Source: Natrialba swarupiae (GTDB lineage: Archaea; Halobacteriota; Halobacteria; Halobacteriales; Natrialbaceae). From it: 64,000 nt of DNA. The notes beneath the pieces are model-generated. The model searched no databases, had not been told where the DNA came from, and saw nothing but the letters and a program-made list of their open reading frames with translations. Every line of letters starts with the position of its first letter. Within the stretch, counting starts at the first letter, position 1. The translations under genes were made by a program, and so were the position numbers. Location: contig NZ_VTAW01000002.1 in assembly GCF_008245225.1 (NCBI RefSeq), forward strand, positions 186,001 to 250,000, read 5' to 3'. Positions 17,735-25,555 of the stretch are shown here, piece after piece.

Positions 17735-19342
17735 GTGGTACGCTTTCGGCCAACGTCACGGACGATCGCTTGCGTCGTCTGCGCGTTGCTGGTGTCTTCT
17801 CTCGTGATCTCGGGGTTCGTGGTGCCCATAGTAGCGAACCAGAACGCGGACCTCGTTAGCAGTGACGATGACCTCGAAATCGACGACAGTCTTCGTGATC
17901 TCGAAGACTCGGAAACGGTCGAACTCGTCGTTCGATTCGAGGAAGCAACCGTCCCCGAGGATGCAAGCGACGACGAGGTCGAGTATCGCCTCGAGGAACA
18001 CGCAGCAAAAACACAAGCACCGTTGCTCGATTACGCGACCGAAACAGCGTGGATCTCCGTCGAAGAGGAGTTCTGGGTGACCAATGCCGTCTTACTCGAG
18101 GTCGAGACGGATCGCGTCGACCTCGAGGCGTTCGAGCGATTCGATGCAATCGAAGCGATCCACGAGAACTTCGAACTATCGGTGCCACCGGAACCGGACG
18201 AACGCGACGACGTTGCCGATGAGGATGACGATCCGTCGGCAACCTGGGGTGTCGAAGCGGTGAACGCACCCACGGTCTGGGAAGAGCACGACGCTCGTGG
18301 AGATGGCGTCCGCGTCGCCGTCCTCGACACCGGTGTCGACGCGGACCATCCGGACATCGAGTTACACACGGACGACCCAACCGATCCGACGTATCCCGGC
18401 GGCTGGGCGGAGTTCAACGAGAGCGGTGATCGCGTCGTGGGATCGACGCCGTACGATTCGGGAGCGCACGGAACACACGTCAGTGCCACCGTCGCCGGTG
18501 GAAATCAGAGCGGAACGGCGATCGGTGTCGCTCCCGAGGCCGAGTTGCTCCACGGACTCGTCCTGGACGAGGAAGGCGGGACGTTTGCACAGATCATCGC
18601 CGGAATGGAGTGGGCACTCGAGGAAGAGGCCGACGTGATCAGTATGAGCTTCGGGGCGACCGGCCGACACCACCAGCTGACCGACCCGGTTCGGAACGCA
18701 GAAGAGAGCGGCGTTGCCGTGGTTGCGGCGATCGGAAACGAGGGAGAGGACACCTCTGGATCGCCCGCGAACGTCTACAATTCGATCAGCGTCGGCGCGG
18801 TGGGTCCGGACGGGACCGTCGCGTCTTTCTCGGGGGGAGAACGTCTCGAGCGGACTGAGTGGGAGACGGGGCCGGAAACGTACGTTGCGCCCGACGTCGT
18901 CGCACCTGGCGTTGCGATCGACAGCGCGGTTCCTGGCGGGGGATACGAACCGTTCCCCGGAACGTCGATGGCCACGCCACACGTCGCCGGAACGATCGCG
19001 TTGTTACTGGAGATCGAACCGGATACGACGCCATCTGACGTCTCGAGAATCCTCACGGAGACAGCGTGGAAGCCAGCTGACGCACCGGATGAGAAAGACA
19101 CTCGGTACGGATACGGGATCGTCGACGCAGACGCCGCGGCGACCCAGTTAGTTGACGAACGCGTCGAACCCGAGGAAGTCGCCAGCACACAGGCGAGTGA
19201 CGACCACTCGACCGACGATGTTGAAGCCGAATCGTGGCTCGAATCGATGTCAACGTCTCCCATCGGCGAGGTTATCGTGCTCACCGTCGCTGCCGTCCTG
19301 TTGGGGCTTTTCGTCGTAGTTGCCCGAAATATCGACACGTGA
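17735..19342 (+). CDS. membrane-anchored subtilisin-like serine protease (S8)
   Basis: A 535-residue protein. It has a hydrophobic signal sequence at about residues 10-34, an I9-type propeptide-like region at about 60-150, then the S8 catalytic domain. Catalytic residues are Asp198 (VLDTGVD), His245 (HGTHVS) and Ser411 (GTSMATPH), with an oxyanion Asn near 335 (IGNEG). A hydrophobic segment at about 510-530 followed by RNID suggests a C-terminal membrane anchor, unlike secreted halolysins that carry a C-terminal domain. The start is a GTG at 17735; upstream alternatives are not better. It probably processes or degrades extracellular or surface proteins. It has no clear operon partner. Confidence 0.9.
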   Translation: MVRFRPTSRTIACVVCALLVSSLVISGFVVPIVANQNADLVSSDDDLEIDDSLRDLEDSETVELVVRFEEATVPEDASDDEVEYRLEEHAAKTQAPLLDYATETAWISVEEEFWVTNAVLLEVETDRVDLEAFERFDAIEAIHENFELSVPPEPDERDDVADEDDDPSATWGVEAVNAPTVWEEHDARGDGVRVAVLDTGVDADHPDIELHTDDPTDPTYPGGWAEFNESGDRVVGSTPYDSGAHGTHVSATVAGGNQSGTAIGVAPEAELLHGLVLDEEGGTFAQIIAGMEWALEEEADVISMSFGATGRHHQLTDPVRNAEESGVAVVAAIGNEGEDTSGSPANVYNSISVGAVGPDGTVASFSGGERLERTEWETGPETYVAPDVVAPGVAIDSAVPGGGYEPFPGTSMATPHVAGTIALLLEIEPDTTPSDVSRILTETAWKPADAPDEKDTRYGYGIVDADAAATQLVDERVEPEEVASTQASDDHSTDDVEAESWLESMSTSPIGEVIVLTVAAVLLGLFVVVARNIDT

Positions 19343-19450
19343 TCTCCGAACTTAACCTTCTAGAGAAAAACTCTGTGTCCTATCTAAGATGAGAAGAGAT
19401 ATAGTATAGAAATCGAGGGCGAGTTCCGCCCCAACGAATCGTCACTTGCG

Positions 19451-19795
19451 GTGATCGAACCGACTACGACGGAGTCCTACGACCGACACGTCGGCGAGTG
19501 GACCGTCACCCCGCGTAGCACCGAAAGCGAAATCGGCGTCTACGGGAGCGCCACGGCGACGAATAAACACGAAGGGAAACAGCTTCGAAAAGGATTCTCG
19601 GAGTTCGACGTTCCGCCAGAGGATGTCGAAGTAACGATATCGGCCAGTAGGACCGACGGAGAGGACATTCGCTTTATCGGTTCCGCGTATCTGACGAGGG
19701 ACCCACGGGAGATACGCCGAAGCCAAGCGCTGACCTATCGCCAGGACCCCGACTACGCGGAAACTGGTCTCACCTTTTTCGACCGAGACGTCTGA
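19451..19795 (+). CDS. uncharacterised protein or remnant
   Basis: A 114-residue frame from a GTG. The sequence (DVEVTISASRTDGEDIRFIG) looks coding, with haloarchaeal amino-acid composition, but I do not recognise the family. The open frame continues upstream to 19388 with sensible residues (EGEFRPNESS) but no start codon, and the DNA before it is AT-rich. It may therefore be the C-terminal part of a broken gene. No neighbour is close enough to suggest an operon. Confidence 0.4.
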   Translation: MIEPTTTESYDRHVGEWTVTPRSTESEIGVYGSATATNKHEGKQLRKGFSEFDVPPEDVEVTISASRTDGEDIRFIGSAYLTRDPREIRRSQALTYRQDPDYAETGLTFFDRDV

Positions 19796-20154
19796 GATGG
19801 ATCACTGTGCCGACGCCTCGGCGGATCCCCCACGGGTCGCGGCTGCGCCGGCACTGACGGACAGGAACTCGTATGAGACAGTTTCCGCCGATTACGGGCT
19901 CTCGTCGCTATTGACCATCAGTTCTCGTCCGGACACAGCGCCCGGACGATCACTGTGTAGATCCGTGTCGTTGGTGCAGTATCCGACTCGACGTGCTCGT
20001 TCACGCCAATAGTAACCACTGAACGCCAACACTCACCCGCTCACGAAACAGCGGCCAGCACTGGCCGTGCTGAGTGCTCGAGTGCAGAGGGGAAATCGTT
20101 TCGACGATTACTATCGGAGTCGAAAGTCGAGAGAACTGATGTAACGAATCGCCG
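19796..20154. other. intergenic region without a supported gene
   Basis: About 360 nt. Only short low-quality frames are seen. The segment around 19836-19905 has phrases similar to the 16936-16982 region (CGGGTCGCGGCTGCGCCGG), which suggests decayed repeat material. No RNA gene was recognised. Confidence 0.4.
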
Positions 20155-22638
20155 CTACATCAGGTAGAACAGCGGGAAGAGGATGACCCAGACGATGTCG
20201 ACGAAGTGCCAGTAGAGTCCGAAGAACTCGACCGGCCGGTGGTCCTCGAGGTAGGCATCCACGCTGACGATCCGGTAGATCATGAACAGCGCGATGAGCA
20301 CGCCGAATATCACGTGAAGCGCGTGCAAGCCGGTGGTCACGAAGTAGATGGAGTACTCGATTCCGGTCCACCAGAACTCGCCTTGCTGGAACTTGACGCC
20401 GTACTCGTAGGCTTTCACGCCCATGAACGTCAGCGCGAGCAACAGCGTCGCACCCATCGCCCCGAGTAGACCCTTCTTACTCTGGCGTTCGGCGAAGACG
20501 AGCGCCAGGATGACGGTGAAACTCGAGGTGAGCAGGACGTAGGTGTTGAGCAGACCTGGCCACGAGGCGAATGGAACGGTCGTCCAGTCGCTCCAGCCCG
20601 TATGAAGGCGCATGAAGATGAACGCACCGATCACGGCACCGAAGACGACGACGTCGGATGCGAGGAACACCCAGACACCGAATTTCGTGTTACCGACGCC
20701 GCCGAACGGCCATCGTTCGGCGACCGCCATCTCGGGGACGTCGAACTGTTCGACGCCGAACTTGAACAGCGTGTATCCCATCGCCACGATGCCGACTACC
20801 GTCAGGATCGGATAGACGATGTTCGGCTCTCCAGCCATACCGACGAAACCTTCGGGCGGTGTCTCGGTTCCCTGTGCGAATTCGGCGATATACGGCGTGA
20901 TTCCCGTTAACCCGAAGAAGAACAGGAACGTCGAGATACCGATCCCGAGCGGCCAGATACTCGCGTGATCGGGGTGGTCTTCTTCGTGAGTCGAGGCAAC
21001 CTCGGCAGCCGCCGCCTCACCCTGGGCGACGCCGCCGTCGGTCGCCGCCTTCGAGTCCTCGACGAACTCGAGATTGCCGGTCCTGTAGCTCGGCCGACCA
21101 GTCCAGTTCTCGAGTGGCGGCGGCGATGGAACGGCCCACTCAGCAGTACGCGAGTACTCCCACGGGTTGTCGGGTGCTCGCGGTCCGTAGAGATAGCTGT
21201 GGGCGAACGTTGCGAACATGATCAGGAACGATGCGCCGAAGACGAACGCGCCCACGGTCGAAAGCTGGTGGTAGAACTCGGCACCCTCGGCGAAGTGGAA
21301 GACACGTCGTGGCGTCTCCCAGGCGAGGAACTGCGGGAAGTACAACAGGTTGAAGCCGACGAAGTAGACGGCGAAGTTGATCTTTCCGAGCGTCTCGGAG
21401 TACATCTTCCCGGAGATCTTCGGCCACCAGTAGTAGAGGCCGGCGACTAACGCGGTCACACCGGAGACCATCACGTAGTGGAAGTGAGCAACGACCCAGT
21501 AGGTTCCCCGGAACTCGTAGTCCAGCACGACTGCGCCGAGGAACACCCCGGTGATCCCACCGAGGATGAACAGTACGAGTGCGCCCAGGCTGAACAGGAA
21601 CGGCGTCGTAAACCGGACGCGCCCTTTGACCATCGTGTAGATCAACGCGAAGACCATCAGGTCGAACGGCAACGAGATCCCGATGGTCGTCGCCATCATC
21701 AGCGTCTTGATCTCTAAGTTGATGGTCGTCAGGTACATGTGGTGCATCCAGACGAGGAACGACTGGACTGCCACCAGAACCATCGCGATGATGACCCACT
21801 TTCGGCCGACTAACCGTCGACCAGTGAACGTCTGGAACGTCTCGAACATGATTCCCAACGCAGGGAAGAAGACGATATAGACCTCCGGATGGCCGAAGAA
21901 CCAGAACAGGTGCGCCCACAGCAGGCTCGAACCCTGTTCGGCCGCGAAGTACTGTGTGAGGAAGACCCGGTCAGTCGCGAGCAACAGCAACGCGGCGAGC
22001 AGCGCCGCGAACGCGAACAACATCATCCAGACCGTGAGCAGCCACGACCAGGTGAAAATCGGCATGTTCCAGAGGCCGAGGCCCTCGGCGCGCGACCGGT
22101 GGATCGTCACCAGGAAGTTTACGGTACCGATGGTGATCGAGATGACGAACAACATCAAGCCGAGGATCGTCGCGTTGCCACCCGTCGTCGCCTCCATTGC
22201 GGGTGTGTACGTCGGTACGTTCAACGGCGCGTACATCGTCCACCCGCCGGCGTACGCCCCGCCCTGGAAGAACGAGAAGGCGATGAGAACGCCGGAGAAG
22301 AGGTAGAACCAGTAGCTGAGTGCGTTCATCCGGGGGAACGCGAGGTCCTTTGCACCAATCTGGAGCGGAACGAAATAGTTCGCGAACCCGGATGCGATCG
22401 GCGAGAGGAACCAGAACACCATCAACAGGCCGTGAGCCGTGACTGCCTGATTGAACTCGTTACCGCTCAGGAGTCCGATTCCGCCGGCCTCCCACAGATG
22501 TGCGCGAAACGCGAGCGCCATTACTCCTCCAAAGAGGAGGAAAAACAGGGCCGTCACGATGTAGAGAATCCCGACGTCCTTGTGGTTCGTCGTAACCAGC
22601 CACCGTTTGACTGACGTCATCGGGGGAAGGTCACTCAT
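20155..22638 (-). CDS. cytochrome c oxidase subunit I/III fusion
   Basis: An 827-residue membrane protein. Residues 1 to about 560 are a heme-copper oxidase subunit I: low-spin heme histidine in TAHGLLM, the CuB and cross-link motif HPEVY, CuB histidines in MHHMY, and heme ligands in HFHYVM. After a hydrophilic linker (about 565-600), residues 605-827 are subunit III (KFGVWVFLASDVVVFGA, ending WHFVDIVWVILFPLFYLM). The enzyme reduces oxygen and pumps protons in the cytoplasmic membrane. HPEVY and the fused subunit III suggest the A-type family. It starts 4 nt inside the end of subunit II. Confidence 0.96.
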   Translation of the reverse strand: MSDLPPMTSVKRWLVTTNHKDVGILYIVTALFFLLFGGVMALAFRAHLWEAGGIGLLSGNEFNQAVTAHGLLMVFWFLSPIASGFANYFVPLQIGAKDLAFPRMNALSYWFYLFSGVLIAFSFFQGGAYAGGWTMYAPLNVPTYTPAMEATTGGNATILGLMLFVISITIGTVNFLVTIHRSRAEGLGLWNMPIFTWSWLLTVWMMLFAFAALLAALLLLATDRVFLTQYFAAEQGSSLLWAHLFWFFGHPEVYIVFFPALGIMFETFQTFTGRRLVGRKWVIIAMVLVAVQSFLVWMHHMYLTTINLEIKTLMMATTIGISLPFDLMVFALIYTMVKGRVRFTTPFLFSLGALVLFILGGITGVFLGAVVLDYEFRGTYWVVAHFHYVMVSGVTALVAGLYYWWPKISGKMYSETLGKINFAVYFVGFNLLYFPQFLAWETPRRVFHFAEGAEFYHQLSTVGAFVFGASFLIMFATFAHSYLYGPRAPDNPWEYSRTAEWAVPSPPPLENWTGRPSYRTGNLEFVEDSKAATDGGVAQGEAAAAEVASTHEEDHPDHASIWPLGIGISTFLFFFGLTGITPYIAEFAQGTETPPEGFVGMAGEPNIVYPILTVVGIVAMGYTLFKFGVEQFDVPEMAVAERWPFGGVGNTKFGVWVFLASDVVVFGAVIGAFIFMRLHTGWSDWTTVPFASWPGLLNTYVLLTSSFTVILALVFAERQSKKGLLGAMGATLLLALTFMGVKAYEYGVKFQQGEFWWTGIEYSIYFVTTGLHALHVIFGVLIALFMIYRIVSVDAYLEDHRPVEFFGLYWHFVDIVWVILFPLFYLM

Positions 22639-23648
22639 TCGTCGTCACCTCCGTCGTTATTGTTGTCATCGTCTTCGTCGTCTGCATCAGGGTCCTCAAG
22701 TTCGTAGGTTTCGTCGGTTGGACCGGTGAAGTCGATCGTGTCTTCGATCGCTTCGAACTCGTCGTCGGTCGGCGTGATCGTCACGTCGTACGCACCGCCC
22801 TGCTCGAAGTCCCCGAGTTCGACCGTTCCGTCCTCGAAGTCGTCGGGTCCGAGCGTCGCCGAGAGATCCTCGTCGAACTCGTCGTTCTCCTGGTGCTCGA
22901 TGGAGAGTTCGAAGCCGTCGGTGACTGGTTCTTCGTTCTCGTCCTCGAGAGTGATCGTCAGCGTGAGCTGATCGTCCATCCACTGATCGAACTCGTCTTG
23001 TGGAAGGACGATTACGTCGGAGTCCATATCCGAGTGACCGGGTCCACAGAGTTCGAAACACTCGGCGGTGTACTCGCCAGGTTCCTCTGCCATGAACCAG
23101 GTTTCGTCGACTTCACCCGGGATCGCGTCGGCTTTCACCTTGAGTTCTGAGATCCCGAACGTATGCCAGACGTCGGTGCCAGTCACCTCGAGCCAGACCG
23201 GGGTGTCCGCCGGAACGACCATTCCCTCACCGAGGGAGTTCGTCTCGACACCGTTTTCGTAGGTGAATCCCCAGTCGAACGCCCATCCCTCGACATCGAC
23301 TTCGATTGCGTCTTCGGGGGCTTCCTGTGGGCCATCCTCGACGTACAGCAACCAGCCGTACGTCCAGATGATCAACGAAATAACGATGATGGCGCTCAGC
23401 CCGAAGGATACGAACAGTTTCTTTCCGCCCTTTCCACCCGTCGGTAGTTCCCCGAGTGTTGGTACATCGTCGCCGTCGCTCGTCTCGCCCTCGTCGCGGT
23501 ACTTGTACGCGTTGTACAAAGTGTACGCGATGACGACGGCACCAACGAGCGTGCCGAGTCCGAGGAAGACGAGGAAAATCATCTCGAACACGTCGACGCG
23601 TGTCTGCACCTGCATCGGGATCGTGAGTGCGCTGTAGATTGTATCCAC
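22635..23648 (-). CDS. coxB: cytochrome c oxidase subunit II with acidic C-terminal extension
   Basis: A 337-residue protein. Two N-terminal transmembrane helices (about 22-46 and 78-102) precede the cupredoxin domain that accepts electrons. CuA ligands are visible in DVWHTFG and CFELCGPGHSDMD. After the normal end of the cupredoxin domain come about 110 further residues with a strand-rich segment (VTDGFELSIEHQ) and a highly acidic tail (DDEDDDNNNDGGDDE). The GTG at 23648 is used here; an ATG at 23615 (MQVQTRVDVFE) is a real alternative. It is first in the operon with the I/III fusion (4-nt overlap). Confidence 0.94.
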   Translation of the reverse strand: MDTIYSALTIPMQVQTRVDVFEMIFLVFLGLGTLVGAVVIAYTLYNAYKYRDEGETSDGDDVPTLGELPTGGKGGKKLFVSFGLSAIIVISLIIWTYGWLLYVEDGPQEAPEDAIEVDVEGWAFDWGFTYENGVETNSLGEGMVVPADTPVWLEVTGTDVWHTFGISELKVKADAIPGEVDETWFMAEEPGEYTAECFELCGPGHSDMDSDVIVLPQDEFDQWMDDQLTLTITLEDENEEPVTDGFELSIEHQENDEFDEDLSATLGPDDFEDGTVELGDFEQGGAYDVTITPTDDEFEAIEDTIDFTGPTDETYELEDPDADDEDDDNNNDGGDDE

Positions 23649-24021
23649 CTCTATTGAAGACCGCTTATATGTCGGACGATGGTCGCTGGGGGCACTTATC
23701 TATTTGGAAACGAGCCGATAGTGGCTTTGTCTCGAAACCGGCCGAAACCACACGGGTACCGCCGGTTGTCCCCGTTTGCCCGCTTCGGTCCCTCACCGAT
23801 TCGTAGGATTCATCGACCTTGTTTCTATCGCTGATCGATCGGCTTCCTATATCCGTGTTGACAGCTATTCGATCGCGTGCCGACCCGAGTCGAACACCTT
23901 CGGTTCGAACGCGGGTACGGCAGGACGGATGACGTTCGACTGTCGCCAGGACGGACGACGTTCGCTTCGCGCGCGCCGGTCACGGCGTAACGCTCTATAC
24001 CGTTCGGCCCAACGTTCAGGT
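23649..24021. other. divergent promoter region between coxB and the amphi-Trp gene
   Basis: About 370 nt. A minus-strand TATA-like element (ATATAAGCG, about 23662-23670) is close to coxB, and CTCTATAC (23993-24000) lies about 26 nt before the amphi-Trp ATG. A plus-strand frame reads through the gap from 23776, but its composition is arginine- and serine-rich and it lacks a family match. No RNA gene was seen. Confidence 0.5.
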
Positions 24022-24303
24022 ATGACGGAAGAAGTCCTCTTCAAGTTCGAACGGCGAATGGACCGTGCGGAGATCGCCGACTACCTCAGAACCGTCGCCG
24101 ACAGCCTCGAGTCGGACGAGGACCTCACCCTCGAATCCGGTGGTGAGTCGGTGACACTGGCGCCGCCGTCTCGACCGACGTTCGAAATCAAAGCCGAGCG
24201 TGAAACCTCGAGTTCCGGCGGGCCAGACGAACTCGGCGTCGAGTTCGAACTCGAGTGGGACGAAGGCGAGGACGGAACGGACGGCGACCTGCACATCGGA
24301 TAA
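24022..24303 (+). CDS. amphi-Trp domain-containing protein
   Basis: A 93-residue protein. The pattern MTEEVLFKFERRMDRAEIADYLRTVADSLE followed by a beta-strand (DLTLESGGESVTLAPP) and FEIKAER matches the small haloarchaeal amphi-Trp family of unknown function. A TATA-like CTCTATAC about 26 nt upstream points to a leaderless transcript. It converges with the 24319..24780 gene. Confidence 0.8.
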   Translation: MTEEVLFKFERRMDRAEIADYLRTVADSLESDEDLTLESGGESVTLAPPSRPTFEIKAERETSSSGGPDELGVEFELEWDEGEDGTDGDLHIG

Positions 24304-24318
24304 CCACACAGAGGGCGA

Positions 24319-24780
24319 TTAGATTTCGACAGCCCAGACGCGAAATCCCTCGGGGAGGTCGTACACGCGACGGAAGACGCTGTCGACGAACTGAGCGATT
24401 CGGTTCGGATCCGCCTTCGCACTCACGCGGGCGTTCACTCCTTCGGCCTCCTCGGGACGCGTCAGTTCGTCGATCTTGAACGCCGGAAACTCCTCGAGCA
24501 GCCCCTTCAGGGTCTCGAGTTCGTCCTCTGTACAGTCGAGATTGATCGTCCCGTCACCGAACTGGATCCACGGAGGGGTAGCGAGTTCGGCGTCGTCGCT
24601 GGCGGTCGACGCCGTCCCCGGTTCGTTTTCGTCGGACGGACTCGCCATCATATCGCTCTCGAGACGGTCGTTGTCGGCTTCGAGCGTCAGGAAGTGGCTC
24701 CCTCGAGTCCGGTGAGCCGTAATGGAATCGACGTAGAGTTTCTGTCGCTCGGTCGGATCGGTGGCCTCGAATCGAGTCAT
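24319..24780 (-). CDS. uncharacterised haloarchaeal protein
   Basis: A 153-residue protein that I cannot assign to a family. The N-terminal segment [20 protein letters not shown] is followed by a low-complexity linker (about 45-70), then a likely alpha/beta domain ending [31 protein letters not shown]. The ATG at 24780 is preferred to one 9 nt upstream because MTRFEAT is followed directly by the conserved-looking segment. It diverges from adk across 59 nt, so expression of the two may be linked. Confidence 0.65.
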   Translation of the reverse strand: MTRFEATDPTERQKLYVDSITAHRTRGSHFLTLEADNDRLESDMMASPSDENEPGTASTASDDAELATPPWIQFGDGTINLDCTEDELETLKGLLEEFPAFKIDELTRPEEAEGVNARVSAKADPNRIAQFVDSVFRRVYDLPEGFRVWAVEI

Positions 24781-24802
24781 ACGATACACCTCGGCCTCGT
24801 TT

Positions 24803-24817
24803 CTTTAAGCCTTTATG
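24803..24817. promoter_or_regulatory. AT-rich divergent promoter between the 24780 gene and adk
   Basis: CTTTAAG (24803-24809) and CTTTATG (24811-24817) lie about 25-35 nt upstream of both start codons (24780 minus, 24840 plus), as expected for leaderless transcripts in both directions. Confidence 0.4.
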
Positions 24818-24839
24818 CGCTGGCGGTGAACGGGGCGAC

Positions 24840-25475
24840 ATGGCACAACCACGAGTCCTGATTCTCGGCGCGCCGGGAGCAGGGAAGGGAACCCAGAGTT
24901 CGAAGATCGCCTCCGAGTTCGACGTCGAACACGTGACGACTGGGGACGCACTCCGTGCGAACAAGGAGATGGACATCTCCGAGATGGACACCGAGTACGA
25001 CACGCCACGCGAGTACATGGACCAGGGTGAACTCGTCCCCGACGAGGTCGTCAACGCGATCGTCGACGAGGCACTTACCCAGGCCGACGGCTTCGTTCTC
25101 GATGGCTACCCCCGCAACCCCGAGCAGGCCGAAGAACTCGAGGAGATGACCGACCTCGACGTCGTCCTCTCTCTCGACGTCGGCGAGGAGGAACTCGTCC
25201 ACCGGCTGACCGGTCGCCGACTCGACCCCGAGACCGGCGAGATCTACCACCTCGAGTACAACCCGCCCGAGGACCCCGAGGTGGAGGACCGACTCGAGCA
25301 ACGCGAAGACGACACCGAGGAGACCGTCAAAGAGCGACTCCGCGTCTACCGCGAGAACACCGAACCCGTCATCGACCACTACGACGAGCAGGGCGTCCTC
25401 GAGCGCGTCGACGGCGAGCAGGCTCCCGACGAGGTGTGGGAAGACGTGAAGGCGACGATCGAAGACGCGGCGTAA
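24840..25475 (+). CDS. adk: adenylate kinase
   Basis: A 211-residue protein of the bacterial-type adenylate kinase family. The P-loop GAPGAGKGT (residues 9-17), the AMP-binding TTGDALR, and the [13 protein letters not shown] motif are present. The lid region ([19 protein letters not shown]) is long but has no zinc-binding cysteines. It converts ATP and AMP to two ADP. In many archaea adk follows secY. Here it is separated from secY by about 8 kb of unrelated genes, and from DUF106 by a secreted protein gene. Confidence 0.96.
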   Translation: MAQPRVLILGAPGAGKGTQSSKIASEFDVEHVTTGDALRANKEMDISEMDTEYDTPREYMDQGELVPDEVVNAIVDEALTQADGFVLDGYPRNPEQAEELEEMTDLDVVLSLDVGEEELVHRLTGRRLDPETGEIYHLEYNPPEDPEVEDRLEQREDDTEETVKERLRVYRENTEPVIDHYDEQGVLERVDGEQAPDEVWEDVKATIEDAA

Positions 25476-25555
25476 GCTGATTTTCTCCGCGTTCAGTGCA
25501 CGCAGTATTCGATCTGAAGAAGGTTCGACTGTGAAAATGGCGACACGAGTCGACG

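Noticed and set aside
20206-22614. Plus-strand open frames opposite the cytochrome oxidase genes
   Set aside because: They are rich in arginine and glutamate with no family motifs. High GC removes stop codons in shadow frames, and the minus strand codes for clear membrane enzymes.
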